This document shows positions 13,324 through 26,603 of a stretch of DNA of 64,000 nucleotides, one piece after another. The notes beneath the pieces were generated by a model. It had not been told where the DNA came from and made no database searches. It worked only from the letters and a program-made list of their open reading frames with translations. The translations under genes and the position numbers were made by a program. The stretch spans positions 4,275,244-4,339,243 of the forward strand of contig JAQFVV010012418.1 of assembly GCA_028023455.1 (NCBI GenBank). Reading direction: 5' to 3'. How positions within the stretch are numbered: the first letter of the stretch is position 1; every line of letters begins with the position of its first letter. The DNA is from Epiperipatus broadwayi. Lineage: Eukaryota > Onychophora > Udeonychophora > Euonychophora > Peripatidae.

Positions 13324-13912
13324 ACTGGTGTATAATCTTTTTATACTTGCAACCTTCATAGACTAAAATTTTATTAGACCTATCATACATTGTTACCATT
13401 TTATTATAAATATGTAAGGATAATAATAATAAAAGTCATTTTACCACATACAAATATATATCTTCATATTATATTTTAGTACATACAATTTGATATAAGA
13501 TCTTTGAAAAAACTGCATATTAACAAAAAAATTATATTAAAAAACAATATTAATTAAATTAGTGTGATGGCTATGTTTCCATGGAATTCATAATTTCTTT
13601 CACATTTGGCTCAATATTTGAAATGGCAAGATTTAAATTTTTTTCGAGATCTAAAAATGACTGATCTTTTGCTTTCATTGCTATTTATATAAAGTGGATT
13701 GGAATATAAAGAAGGAAGTCTTTAAACACAAAAGTAGTCAGACAAACAATGAGTTGAGAAGTTATATATATATATAATAGTGTTTAGGTTTTTTTTTTTT
13801 TTTCAATTAAAAATTCATTATCCAACATGTGAACTTCTCAAAATTTTCAAACCTCAACAATTTTTCTGTAGCCCCTTCTGGAGGGGGCATGACCCACAGA
13901 TTGCACACTACT
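13324..13912. mobile_element. hAT-like non-autonomous element, copy 2
   Basis: Ends are CACTGGTGTATAATC and, from the minus strand at 13912 inward, CAGTAGTGTGCAATCTGTGG followed by GTCATGCCCCCTCC. The latter resembles the common hAT/Charlie terminus style. The interior is homologous to copy 1. The host LINE reading resumes immediately after 13912. Confidence 0.5.
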
Positions 13913-15076
13913 GGTTTAAACAATAACGCTTTACTAGGTAATGTCAAAAATGCTGTAATGATATTGATTTTTTTAAAAAGGTGATAGAGAAGATATTAGA
14001 AATTACACATCTATTGGTCTTCTATTAATTTTATGCAAAATCTTTACCAAGATAATTTCATCCATTTACAGTAAACTCATATTAACTAAAAGAACAGACT
14101 TAATGTAAAAATGTTTTTATCACAGTGGGTCATATACAACTATTGAGAAAAATTATAGAAAGGCCTAATGAGTATGAGTTACCATGGAACTGGCAGATTG
14201 TCATACTCTAAAGAATATTTATCAAACTACAATGGCAGTATTAGATTGAGTTACTAAGAGGATTAATACTAATAAGATTATATGGCAGAGTATTTTCATA
14301 TCTACAAAACTTTTACAGCAATTTTAGAAGCACTTTTTTTGAATTAAAGTGAGAACCTAAGAAATAAAAATATTATAGATGTTATTTAAATCATTTAGAT
14401 TTTGCAAATAATAAAACTGCTTTTGCAAATAATGCTTCAGAGCTTTAAGAAATGTTGCAATAATTATTAGATGAGAAAAAAAAGTAGGCGAAAGATAAAT
14501 ACTAAAAAGTCTAAAATAATGCTCACTGGATTTTTCAATATAGATGGAAATTCGATGAATGAAATTAATCATAGAATAAGATAGAGTGCTTTCGGTAGAT
14601 ATAATATTTATGGAAACATGTCTATGCATTTGAAAAGGGCATTTTTAAAAGATGTGGGTTTTACTTTTTTTTACTTATGGATTTGAGATTTGGATATTTC
14701 TACATAGATTTCAGACCACACAACAACCTATGAATAGAAATGTATGTTGTCAGTAATAAGAATGCTTAAATGGGTGTAATAAAAAATAGATATTATTGAC
14801 ATTATTGAAAGAATTAAGAGACTGAAATGAAGTTGAGCTAGAAGAGATGACGATAATAGATAGACATTTGGAATTTTAAACTGAATTCAAGAAATTGTAA
14901 AAGATTTGGAAAGAGAATACATATGAGATGCGGTTGAAATAAAGAAAACTTATTTGGGTGATGTGGAGGAAAGAAGCTTTGGATCACAAAAGGTGGAACA
15001 AACTTGGAGAGATCTTCATCTTGCAGTGGTTCTGTAATGTTTGAAAACGATGATGATGATATCTTCAATATGTACA
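13913..15076 (+). pseudogene. RTE-like LINE: RT and 3' end (decayed), continuation of 9880-11758
   Basis: Just after the insertion, the frames read NNALLGNVKNAVMILIF and then GDREDIRNYTSIGLLLILCKIFTKI (in two overlapping pieces, 13955-14060). This matches the family pattern NAVVVLIFKKGDxKDIRNYRPISLLxILYKIF. Near the 3' end, RIKRLKWSWARRDD (about 14812-14850) and a GSQKVEQTWRDLHLA block (about 14980-15030) match the C-terminal region. The sequence closes with a GATGATGATGAT microsatellite at 15048-15062, the kind of 3' tail RTE elements have. No frame is intact. Confidence 0.65.
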
Positions 15077-16904
15077 ATTATTTTTATAAAACTCTTTTAA
15101 TACTTGTACTTTGTGCTATGAAAATGTAAATATTTTTAAAATAACATATGAGCATTAAAATGTATTTTTAAATATGTCATCATTTATTTAAAAAAAAAAA
15201 TTTTTTTTTTTCAGATGAATTAATTATGTTTAATGTAATGCAGTTAGTTTTTGCTTCAGCGATTTGAAAACGAGACAACTTTAAGACCATGCAAAAATTA
15301 TGGAATTTCCTATTATTTTAACCTTAAAAATTTAAATATTCTAAAAAATAAATAAACAGCTGTGATTCAAAAACTTTTAGAAGGATTTTGCCATTAATAA
15401 AGCCAATATATTGAAACTTAAATTTAAAAGCGGATGACTGACTATAGCTTCATATAAGCTTTCTCACGTGGACATTTAAATTAAAGTTTTAAATTTAATA
15501 AAATGGATAAAGTTAAGTAATTTGTACAACAATTTGGTGATCTTTCTGCACCTAATTAAAGGGTATATATGCACACTCTTCTTAAAGAATATGGAATAAA
15601 TATGAAATATAATGCGATCTTTGGGATAATGCTCTATTAGCTCAAAGAATTGAAAAATTGCCAAAAATTTTTAATACTATTTCTTAACACAATTTTTTGA
15701 AAAATACACTGAAGAATTTATAGCAGTTAAATAATAGGAACAGTTGCAAAACAAAGAGTTTAATACAAAGTAGGAAACATTTGTTGATCTTTAATAAGTA
15801 CAGTGTGTGTGTATATATATGCTTTAATTTAAGCAAACTAATAAATATAAAAAATGAGTATTCTTTTTTTGTTTTAAGTGTAGAAAATATCTCTAATAAA
15901 TAGACAGTTTATTTGGGAAATCGTGTGACATTTTGAATAATATATAGCATATTGAACTTCGAGACTACCGTTCTATTATTGTGCTAAAATATACAGAGTT
16001 TATATCCCTAGTCATTCTGCATTCTTTGTCTCACAAATTATATTGATTTCCCAAAGCATTCCCCTTGATCATCGTATGCAAGAAATTCCCTTCTCAACAA
16101 AACTCTCATTTCAAAGTTTTAATTCATGCAGTATAAGAGTTGACCACTGGTTTATATTTCCAAGAAATATAAATCCAATCCAGGCTATCATAACTCATAA
16201 AATAGCTTAGGCATTGCCTAGAGATGGCAGGTAATTCAGAAATTAAAATATATACTATATATATGACTTTTCTGAGTATATATATATGTATCAGATAACC
16301 AGTAACAAATATATATTTATTTATGTTGATATTTTTTTTTCTTTTAAAGAATTGAAAACCGGAGTTCAACCATCCTTAAGAAAAAGTTGAGTGATGCAAT
16401 GATTCAATCACATTTCTCTTTGGTACATTTTGATCCATCAGTATTTTATGACTGAAAATAATAAAAAAAGATTGGTTCAATGCTTTTGTATTAATGTGAA
16501 TGAATAATGTTTCTTTTTCTTTAAATACATATTTCTTTTATTTCACTAGAAAATAATATATTTGCGCAATAATCAATACATTCCATATGATCCATGCAAA
16601 CAAAAATGATGCATTTATATTTAAAATATATTGCGAAATTCGTAGCCAATATGTAGTTTATTGGAGAATGAAAAGATATAAAGTGTGTTGTTTATTCAAA
16701 TTTATTTAAATTAAGTACACCATTTTACAATTCAATCACTATCCAAAATTAAATTTCTAATCTATTCTTAATACTTTCTCAACCAAAACAGACTTTTCAA
16801 ATGCAAAATAACACAACAAAACAAATGTATAATATACTATCTTTCCATAATTCTAATTCACATTCCAATTACCTTTAATATAAAATTTTTTTTTTTAATA
16901 ATGA
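15077..16904. other. AT-rich stretch, no supported gene
   Basis: AT-rich DNA with poly-A/T runs and short (TA)n tracts at about 15810 and 16250-16290. Short minus-strand frames at 15476-15664 and 16124-16369 show no recognisable domain. Confidence 0.5.
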
Positions 16905-17138
16905 TTGCATGATCACCATTTTTACCTGCTTACACAAGCTGTTATTCTAAGATCTAGATGCAGTGCTCTCAGATCCAAGGCTTCTCACTGAGAAAACCAC
17001 AAGCTAAGAACTAGTCTGAAGATATTGAATGAATAGGCACTAGATAGGGATTTTATACATGAACCATCTTTTATCTCTTGATCACTAAGATTTGCACTGT
17101 GTGACACTACTGTATGGAGAGTTTGCTATTGTTTTAAC
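16905..17138. mobile_element. Fold-back MITE, family F, internally deleted copy
   Basis: Begins with TGCATGATCACCATTTTT and ends with ATGGAGAGTTTGCTATTG. The central block GATCTAGATGCAGTGCTCTC-AGATCC is shared with the copies at 17882-18265 and 44029-44453. The left arm is mostly missing, so the long stem of the family is lost here. Confidence 0.65.
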
Positions 17139-17139
17139 T

Positions 17140-17330
17140 TTTAAATAGTTATCTTTCCACTCAAATTGTTGAAAATATCTACGTCAGTGATTGATAATAG
17201 CAGTGCTTCTGGGAACCATCAATCAAAGCCAGAAAAAGAATTCCCTATCATTTATGGAAAATAAAATTACAGATAATTTAATAATTTATAAGAATTTAAT
17301 TTACAAATATAAATATTTATTAAAAATATT
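17140..17330 (+). repeat. Inverted-pair repeat, copy 1
   Basis: About 190 bp that recurs as its reverse complement at 19560-19755. Shared words include AAATTGTTGAAAATATCT, CAGAAAAAGAATTCCCTATC and AAAATTACAGATAATT. It contains a 68-codon frame (17191-17397), but the same sequence exists in reverse elsewhere and looks like a dispersed repeat, not a gene. Confidence 0.65.
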
Positions 17331-17829
17331 TTTAATTTTTTTTCTTCTCATTCTTTTCAAAGAAAACCCTAATCTTTTGTTTTTTTGCTTGGGCTAAGAA
17401 GTTTGCATGAGTTCTAAGTGCATGCAATTGTGTGCCTTTAACATAATGATCTTTGATATGTTGTTGTAGTAACATGAGTAAGAGTTGTAGTGTTTAGCCT
17501 TAGAGTAATGGCCTTGTGGTGATATGGTACTGATTAAAAATCAAATGAACAAAATGTTTGAAACAATATTTTTTTAAATATTTTGTGTGATTCCATTATA
17601 AGCTAAAGATTGAATCCTCTCTACAAATATATGTGAAGTAATCTAATTTTTAAAGTAAAAGATTTAATATAAAAATGTGAATATAAAATGTTATTTATTT
17701 TATTAAAGCGTAATTTAAATGTCAGGTAATATGTTTCAAATGTAAATTATAATCTGAAGTTGATATTATTTAAATCACCAATTGGTACTTTAAACTTTTT
17801 TTTATTAATAAGTATATCAATTTTTAAAA

Positions 17830-17861
<32 letters not shown>

Positions 17862-17881
17862 CAGTAAATTTTGTTTTATTT

Positions 17882-18265
17882 TATCACATGATCACCATTT
17901 CATATGGTTACACATGCTGTTAATAAGAATATCAAGCTCTTCATACAGTAGTGTCACCAAGTGAAAGTCTTCATAATCAATGGATGCAGGAAGATTTTGT
18001 GCATAAAATCTCCATCTAATGCTTACTCATTCAACATCCCCTGATTAGTTTCTAGCTTTCATCAGTGATCCTATGATCTAGGTGCAATGTTCTCAAATCC
18101 AAGGCTCTTCACTGATGAAAGCCACAAGCTAGAATTTAGTCTGGGGATATTGGATAAGTAGGCACCAGATAGGGATTTTATGCACAGATCTTCCTGCATC
18201 CATTAATTATGAAGGTTTGCACTTGGTGGCACTACTATATGGAGAGTTTGGTACTCTTATTTTGT
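17882..18265. mobile_element. Fold-back MITE, family F, nearly complete copy
   Basis: Starts ATCACATGATCACCATTT. Left arm AATGGATGCAGGAAGATTTT...CTGATTAGTTTCTAGCTTTC and right arm ending ...TCTTCCTGCATCCATTAATT are inverted copies, giving a stem of well over 100 bp. The centre is the hairpin-like block GATCTAGGTGCAATGTTCTC-AAATCC (about 18077-18102). Non-coding. Same family as 16905, 26604, 42970 and 44029. Confidence 0.75.
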
Positions 18266-19559
18266 TTTATTTTGTTATTGTTATGAATTTCTGGTAACTG
18301 ATAATTTTATATAGGGTTAAAATAGTAATGCAGATTATGCTGTGCACATTTTTGCCATGTAGACATGTGTGCATAAAGTTTTAGCAAATAAAGTTTAACT
18401 TCTTTATTTGAATGATTGAATGTTGGGAAATAGAGTATGATGAGATGACTTTATTTCTGTTTTTTTTTTTTTTTTTTTGCATTAAGCTTAGGGACAAATC
18501 TATGTTGGCTGGTTCACTTATGATATATCTTTAAGATGCTCAGTGAATAACTGCAAACTTTGGCTTTAAATTTAGATATACACCAATAGCAAACCATAAA
18601 TCAAATTATTTTATATTGATAAGAAACAAGAACACAACTTAGTATATGTTTGATAAATATAGAATGTGCTTATAAAGTTTAAGTCTTTAACAGTATGAAG
18701 GAAAACAATTATTTATGGGAAATAGTGGTTCAAATTAGGTCAATTGGTTATGTGATAGTCATGGCTTTTAATTTAGGTTATGGATGGCACTCATGTGTAT
18801 CATCAATTATAATGCAAGTCATCATCAACACATTATTTCAAAAGTGATTAGTAAAGAGATATAATAATTTAACTTTTCTCAGATGTATAATTGGAGGCAA
18901 TTTATTCGTCATTGTAGCATATGAAACTATAGATAAGATCACCTAACACATTTATAAATCATCATAATTTATCCGGCCAATACCATTTAACTATTTCAGC
19001 TGAATAGCTTATTGAATTACTTGATAAGAAATTAGTCATATGCATCCTGGATTTTAATTCCAAATGCATCTTTTGGTTATTCAAATTTTTTTTTTTTTTT
19101 TTTATTGATTCCTGTGTGCATTCTGTTATATTTGATGCCGCAAATGAGACTAAATTGTATAGAAACTTCCACAAATCATTACAGTATATATAATAAAATG
19201 ATCTATACGACTAGTTGCTTAAAGATCATGTGATATTTGAGCAGCCTAGTGATTGGTTAAGCACAATAGTTGTATTCACGTGGCCAAACATTTTTTTTAA
19301 TACTTTTTTTTAGCTGAAAATCAATCAAAAAAATCTTTGGCTCATGAGACTTCTTTCTGCCATTGCTTTAAATTTCTCAGATATATTTATATATACACAC
19401 ACATACAACTATATTATATATTCCATTACAGATATATTTATACGGAGCCATTAACCCTCAAACCTTATATACACATCGTTGAATTATGGGTAGTGGTAGG
19501 ATTGAAACATTAAAACTTGAAATAATATTCATCAGTAGCAGATGGTTTATTTTGTGTAA
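18266..19559. other. AT-rich stretch, no supported gene
   Basis: Poly-T tracts at about 18461-18478 and 19086-19103. A short minus-strand frame at 18962-19174 has no recognisable domain. No further structure resolved. Confidence 0.45.
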
Positions 19560-19755
19560 AAGATCTTACAATGTTTTTCTTTTATCTTTTTTTAAAAATT
19601 AAAATCTTATAATTTATTGAATTATCTGTAATTTTATTTTCAATAAATGATAGGGAATTCTTTTTCTGGTTTGATTGATTGTTGCCAGGAGCTGTGCTAT
19701 TATCAATCACTGATGCAGATATTTTCAACAATTTAAGTGGAAAGATAAGTTAAGT
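19560..19755 (-). repeat. Inverted-pair repeat, copy 2
   Basis: Reverse-complement partner of 17140-17330, still clearly alignable along about 190 bp. The two copies could be the ends of one 2.6-kb element or two independent insertions in opposite orientation; flanking DNA does not settle this. Confidence 0.65.
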
Positions 19756-20380
19756 TTTTTTTTTTTTTATGGTACATACGCACATATATATATTATTTCT
19801 TTAAAATATAATCAAAATGAAACAGTTAAGAAATTAGGTATTTATTATTCTAATATTAAGATGTTAGAGCAAATTAGATTTAGAGGAACAAACAATAGCA
19901 AATTATCATCGATAATAATCAAGTATTATTTTGGGTCGTAAAATAATATTTTATTGAAACAGATTTTCTGTAATTTAATATTTGGTTAAAATTTGCTTTA
20001 GTTTAGCAAAATCAGAGTCAAACAGCATATAAATATATATTAAAATGCAGCATTTTATAGATAAGTCATATGGATAAAGGTTTTGGCTTGTCCTAACTAT
20101 AGAAAACTTTTTGTTATAGTATCATTATTTCAATCACATAAAGTTTCATTTGCTTTCAACTGGGTAAAGGTGTTATTGGTTATTATAAAGATATAGAAAA
20201 TTGTAAAAAAATAAGGCGTGTAAAAGTAATAATAAAAAAAGTGAGAATAAAAACATGAAATAATGAAAAACAATCAATTGGATTTAAATTTAGTTGATAA
20301 TTCTTATTAAATCATAGTTTACCTATTTCACTACATTTATTAACTTAGTTGCCTTTTTAAATCTATGGTTTTTCTAGATA
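19756..20380. other. AT-rich spacer, nothing recognised
   Basis: AT-rich sequence between the inverted repeat and the minus-strand LINE. No gene or structured element seen. Confidence 0.4.
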
Positions 20381-22260
20381 CTTTGATGTGATTATTGCAT
20401 ATGGATAGGACTTTGGTTTCAAAGAAATCTGTGTGTTGGCCAGAGTCTAAGACAAAGTACTGGAGATTGTGCATCGACTTGCCATTTTTCTTTGCAGTTG
20501 ATGTGATAGTTTCTCATTCCTACATATGTGATCTGGTGTACTGCACAAGAAATCTCAGTTATATATTTTAATTTTCTACACAGTTGTTCCTAAAAACTAC
20601 TGTGAGTTATAATATATAACATTTTCATCATTTTTAATCATTATTGATCCACTTTAGGATAAAGGTGTCCCAAGTTTAATTCAATTTCTCTGATTAGCCT
20701 CCCCCAGCAAACTACACTATGTGCTATCTAACCATTTAACATGTCATCTTTTTTTCAGTCTCATATGTCCATTCAAGCTCCATTTCAGTTTTTTAATTAT
20801 TTCAACAATGTCAGTTATAGCTATTTGTTCTCTCATCTCTATAATTTGTTTTTTTTTTTCTCTTTTTGTTATTTCTAACGTAAGTAGTCAGAAATCTCTG
20901 AATTACTCTTTTGTTAAGAGTCCAAGACCCAGATCCATAAGTAAGAACTGGTAAAAAATATCTATTAAAAACCTTTTCACACACATATACTTATTTCCTT
21001 TTAATGTTGTTATATCAATCAAAAGCACTTCAACCAAGTTTAATTTTATGATTATAGATTTTAATTTTTTTCTAAGAAAATCTGTTAAATGTTATTTTAG
21101 GCTTTTTGGATTTATCTTTAAATCTACTTTCTTATTTTCATCAAATAATTATTGCACCATTTTTTGAAATTCCTACATCATCTGCAAAGTCTAGCTGATT
21201 TAAATAATTTCCATTTACTTTTATTCTATTAGTTCTTCATTTAATCCATAAAATACTTCTTGAAACTATTGTAAAAATTTTTGTAAATATGGAAATGCAT
21301 GGTCATATAATATTCTCAATGTTATTCTTTTCAGTATCACCGTGTAATCTAATTATTGCTGTTGCATTTTTAATAAATATTTTTCAGAATATGATTATAT
21401 ATCATTTTTATTATCTTAAAGATCCAATGCTTTAATCACTATAAAAATGTTTATAGAATCAAATGTCTGTTCTTATCTTCACATCCAAAGGATAATGGCA
21501 ACTCATATTCATTTTTTTTTCTGTAGTTATCTCCATTCCTTGAATGTGATTCACAGTTCTAAAAGCACTTTTGAATCCAACTTGTACTTTTAGTTGGTTA
21601 AAATCCGTACTTTTAGTTGGTTAAAATCCAAAGTTTTGTTGTAGATAAGTTGTAAATATCTTAATAAAGATTTTGTACAGAATTGATAGAAATACTAATA
21701 GATCTGAAATTTCTAGTATCTTTTTATCACATTTTTTAAATATCAATACTACTACTACATTCTTCAGTCTTCTGGTATGTCTTTTTCATTTAAACATTTG
21801 TTGTATAACTTTGCAAACATTTTTTCTAATTATTTATTTGCTTCTTTTAAGATATCACTTATAATTTCAGCATTTCTTAGAGTTTTTCTCTTCTTAATAG
21901 ATGCAATTTCACACCTCACCTCTTCATTTAAAATGTTTGACAATTAATATATTATAACTATAGAAAATACTTTTCTTATTCTTTATTAATTTGTTTTTTT
22001 CTTAACTATATCATTTTTTATAAAACTTTTTTACACATTTCATGATGCATTTCTCTTTTTAGTAATAGTTTCATTAGACATAACTTTCCTTTCAAAACCA
22101 TGTGTTATTCTTTTGAAACTTATTCTCTTCTATAAATTTATTTGCCAATTCACAATTACATTTTCTTATATCATTATTTACTCTTTTTAAACTCTAAATC
22201 CTTCAATGTTTTTAATAAATCATTAAAAAAATCTTATTTTTTCTTCATACATTTTACATA
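20381..22260 (-). pseudogene. RTE-like LINE, RT to C-terminus (decayed)
   Basis: On the minus strand, in order from the right: a block at about 21660-21780 reading like IPEDWxNAVVVLIFKK, then GDKKDxxNYRPIS and LYKIF in several frames; a LDFADDVGI catalytic box at about 21170-21200; then LTYGSGSWTLNKR near 20890-20945 and a WxxxxxxMRLKKDD-type C-terminal block near 20735-20780. This is the usual order for RTE-type endonuclease-RT LINEs. Numerous stops make it inactive. A 23-bp tandem duplication (ACTTTTAGTTGGTTAAAATCC) at 21585-21632 is a local replication slip. Confidence 0.65.
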
Positions 22261-22590
22261 AATATATACAGAATGAACATAAATAAATAATAGTCTAATA
22301 GCAAAATTCATGATTATATTTAATTTAAAAACTTTGGGTACAATAATGAAAAAATAAGAATTCAAAACATATACTTTAATTTAAAAATATAATCAAACAA
22401 ATGAGATGGAGTTCAGAAAGTTTATGATGTAGTTCTAAAAATAAGATACTAGAATAAATCATTTTCAAAAAGGGGTAAGCAAAGGCAAACTATGACTGAT
22501 AATGATCAAACATTATTGCTTGGCAATCTTTTCTTTGAAGAAAAAGATATGTATACAAATAAAATGTCCATTAATTAAAAACTATTGCAA

Positions 22591-23028
22591 TAACAATAAA
22601 AATAATAAAAATAATGGCAACTAACTATTATATACAGTATTTTCAATCTGCAGAAGTACTTTTGGTTAATTCCTTAACCCTCTTCAACTGCAGTTAAATT
22701 CAAAAAAACATAATGGAAGCAAACATCATCAACTTAAATCCCATGAATCCCGAATTTTAATGTTAGCAGCTTGTCTATTGATTATATTTATAAAAGAAAA
22801 ATTAAGGAGGCAATTTTTATAAATGTAAATAAAATGAATATAATTAATAGACAAGTTGCTAATGTTAAAATTTGGAATTCATGGGGTTTGAGTTGATGAC
22901 ATTTGCTTCCATTATGTTTTTTTGAATTTAATGGCAGCTGAGGAAGGTTAAGGAATTAACTGAAAGTATTTTTGTGCTTTGAAAGTCTGTATATAATAAT
23001 TACAATTATATTATTATTTTTATTGTTA
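22591..23028. mobile_element. Long fold-back (palindromic) MITE
   Basis: Arms of about 200 bp (22591-22800 and 22826-23028) are inverted copies around a loop of about 25 bp. Shared words: TTAATTCCTTAACC, AAAAAAACATAATGGAAGC, CAACTTGTCTATTAATTATA (right arm, minus strand) against GCAGCTTGTCTATTGATTAT. No coding capacity. As single-stranded RNA or DNA it would form one long hairpin. Confidence 0.8.
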
Positions 23029-24111
23029 TATATATAAAATTGTAAATGATTTGAGCAATTATTTATTTTTTCATTCTCAGTAAGAACAGCTAAAAAAATT
23101 GAGAATGGAGTCATGAAATCCATTTTGTCAGGGATATAGTAAGACCATTATCATCTAGAGATTAGAGCATCAAATAATTTATATATTTTTTTTAAGTTTC
23201 TACTTCTGATATTTCAATATTTAAAAAAAAAATCCATATTTTAAAAATCAGCATGCACATCAAAATTTGAATTCACTCACCTGAATATAATAAGAGTCCA
23301 ATTTAAACATGTTTAAAATTACAATATATAATAATGATAAAAGAAAGTAATCATCATTGTTCTGTTACTTTAATTTTATACTATGCTATATATAAAACAA
23401 GTCATTGGAATTCCAATAGGATTTTCCATTTCTTATGCTTTTGCCACTTAGTTTGAAACCTGGACTTCGGATTCTGCACTGTACAATGATTGTCTTGCTC
23501 CAGTTTATCCATGACAAATTTGTCATTTGGTTATATGGAAAGAAAAGCTGATTGAGTTATTCTTACATATTAATAGCATCCACCATCAGATTAAATTCAA
23601 TATAAAAGAGGAGACAGATAGGCAATCCATAATCAAAAACAAATCAAATGATAACAAAAGTTTTACAAATAACATAGATACATCAGTGTTTTGTAAATTT
23701 TTATTAGAATAACTTTATGTTTCTATGTTAAGCTTTTAAAAGTTTGATTTGAGTTGTCATAAAAATCTACAATATTTCCAGAAATATTAATGCCATATAT
23801 ATATTCAGTTAGTTAGTATAAAGTGTGAAGCTTTAAACAATGATTTCAAGAATTGTTTTATTTTTATTGTGCATAAAGCACCCAAAGGCTTATAAACTGA
23901 ATATGTTTAAAACAAAAGTAAATGACAACATTAATAATAAATATATCTTATATTAAAGAGTATTATATATTTTAATCTCAAAATAAACTTAATTGGTTTC
24001 AGAAGCTTACTTATTACAACACTCAGTTCTTTCTAACACATACACGAATATATATTATATTTAATATTTTCATAATTATGTGATATAAATAAAGTAGTTT
24101 GGGAGTTAAAA
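23029..24111. other. AT-rich stretch, no supported gene
   Basis: Nothing recognised. A 61-codon plus-strand frame at 23527-23712 lacks any identifiable domain. Confidence 0.4.
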
Positions 24112-25010
24112 CTAGTGACATTTTTGCTTAGTTCCTGACATTTTGACAAAATAGCATTTGCCATTGTCAATGTTAACTTTTTTCAATGAAAAACTATTAG
24201 ATCTCAAATAGTAATGAGATTTAGTGTGAGATAAAGAATGAGATTGAGAGTGAAGTAGTTGAGTATTCAGAATATGTGAATTAACAAAATATTTATTTTC
24301 TTCAGTTTTACCATTAATTGTTTTCAAGTTTATATTAAAAGAAAGAGAGAAAATAAGTAGTCTCCATAAGGCTGAAATACATAGCTCCATCAGCTCTATT
24401 TAAACCAGTTGGTCTTTTTAATATTTCATACTTTTTCAAATTAGCAAGTATTTTTGCATTATCAGAATCAGGTTGTGACCAATTTCTAAAAAATATGAAG
24501 TAAAAGCTGATGTATTTAACTTCTGATTAAAGGCATTTTTATGTTCATTAATTCTGACATTAATCCATCTATTAGACTGACCTACATAGATTTTTGAGTA
24601 CTATAAACATAGAATTTTATAACTCCCTGGTATTCCAAAAATACTCCGTCTTTAGGTTTATGGAAAAAAATCACCATTTTTTTTGCTAGTGGAAAAAGTA
24701 ATCAATGTGTTAAAATTAGATAGATTTTTTACTGATTTTATCAACAACTCCTTTAATATAAGGTAAAACCACTCTATAACTAGTTGTATTATCAATTTTG
24801 TCCTCTTTCTTCTTTTTAGTATCATTGCTATGTAACACCTTAAATATGAGGTTTTTATTGTAACCATTAGAAAGTAGAATATTTTTTGTTAGTTCTATTT
24901 CTTGAGTAAGATGTTCTTTATCAGATTAAATGCACCTATTCTATATTTCATTTTATTGCTACCTTAAATATAGTTAAAACTTGAAACTAAACATAAAAGT
25001 ATGGTGCAAT
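24112..25010 (-). pseudogene. Penelope-like element, 3' part with GIY-YIG endonuclease
   Basis: On the minus strand, after a short thumb remnant (about 24960-25010), come DKEHLTQEIELTKNIL (24868-24925), the linker KKKEDKIDN (near 24800), a degraded GVYxxLCxxC block (24600-24640) and IYVGQSNRWINVRINEHKN (24535-24591). The last is the YIG half of a GIY-YIG nuclease with its conserved Arg and EH residues. LNRADG marks the ORF end (about 24385-24400). PLE proteins join a telomerase-related RT to this nuclease and prime at the cut target. Frames are broken, so it is dead. It is colinear with the PLE at 54.1-55.3 kb and continues to the shared 3' UTR word AGATCTCAAA. Confidence 0.8.
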
Positions 25011-26603
25011 AAAATTATCAAAATATAAATGATTGTTATCTGGAGTCTCTTTTGTGCAATACTAGTAAATTTTGTTAAGATAGTAAGGTTAGTACATCAA
25101 TAGATTTTTAATTGGTATACAGCTCTGTCTTTTATTATTAGCAGCGTTATGTAATCATGACATACTTTCTTCAGTGAGGCTAAGATATTCATCTGGAGAA
25201 GATACAGGGTCTAATTTTCTAAATTCATTTAAATTTTTTGACTTTTTTAATCATGTCTATTGTCTTATATTGGTTGTCATTATCATTGTCTGCAAGTTCT
25301 ATTACCCTGACTCTCCATCATGCTTTTTTGAGAGGGTCTGCCAGGTTTACACTTGCATGAGGTTGTATAGTTGTCTACAGCAGTCATCAGATTACTACTG
25401 AGCATGTCTAAAATTTCTGGGTAATTTTATTCAATATACTTTCTTCTAGAAAATCTGATTGACAAAATGTTCCTCCACACCTATCTTCTTTATTACATAG
25501 ATTCAAAACTTCTATGTTATTATAATCTAGATTATTGGTCTAATCAAGAGAATTTAAGTACACTAAAGCAGGCTGATTCTGAATTTTTTTGGACATTAGT
25601 ATATGGAAGTAGTTTTTATATTACAGCTTATGTAAATGAGGCATTTATTTTATATAGCACTATGTTTATAAAGATTAGCCTTTCAAGCTTGAAAGAATAG
25701 GTGGATTCATTCTATTCTTTTGCAAAGACTTTATCTTGTGTTGGAAGTGAAAGTATTCATTTATTAGTATTAATATTCATAAAAAGCACATGTACATTAG
25801 CTAGAAAGGCTGATCTTTAGTTTATTACAGCTTACATAAAATAGTTTAGGGCAAGCATTCACTATATGACAATGTTCTTTGCAATGGAAGCATTAAGGCT
25901 TTACTTATTTTTATTTTTAGAAATAAGATTACTTCATAATCAGTGATATGACAGGGAATGACATTTGGATTGTTTTATATAATTGAATCTTATATCAGTA
26001 GCTAGTATTGGTGTATTTGTGAGAAATATTGATTGAAAATCAAATACCATACCTAAAGTTTCCATCAATCTAGGAAAGTCTTCACTTGTATAATTAAGAT
26101 AAGCATTCTTAAAATCCTGAATCTATGTCATGTTGTTTCAAAGCATTAATGACAACAGAATTGTTTATAACTCAAATATATCTTTTTATAATTCATAAAT
26201 GTATTTAAAAATGACAATTCTATAATTTTTCCAAATATTGAATAAAGTCTACCGACATTTAAATCCAGTTTATTCTTTTAGTTGACTAGCTTTTTTTTTG
26301 TAGATAATTTTTAATGTTTTTAGTAAATATTTTACTTATAATTGATAGAAGAGTGATAGTTTAAAGAGTGATAGTTATATAACTTTAAATATTGTCGTCC
26401 CCCCCCATATTTCTTAAAATATTGCATTCTTCATCTGATATAATCTTATCTTTTTATATTATATGTATAACTTCAAAACAATTTTTCAATTTCTTGATCT
26501 GCTTTTTAAAAATATCTAATGATTCCATAATTTTCAAAAATATTCCTATTTTTTAAAGGTTTCCTACTATATCTAATCTTTTTATTTACAATATGTTGGA
26601 TTT
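25011..26603. other. Region upstream of the PLE 3' end; no clear gene
   Basis: It could include degraded PLE RT, but I could not recognise its motifs. A stop-free minus-strand run at about 25430-25545 (NNIEVLNLCNKEDRCGGTFC...) and plus-strand frames at 25174-25401 and 25467-25700 have no recognisable domain. A C8 run sits at 26400. Confidence 0.35.

Noticed and set aside
14838-15077. 79-codon minus-strand frame
   Set aside because: Antisense to the C-terminal part of the plus-strand RTE-like LINE, whose motifs are recognisable in sense.
25467-25700. 77-codon plus-strand frame near the PLE
   Set aside because: No domain recognised and the local minus strand is at least as open; no basis for choosing a strand.
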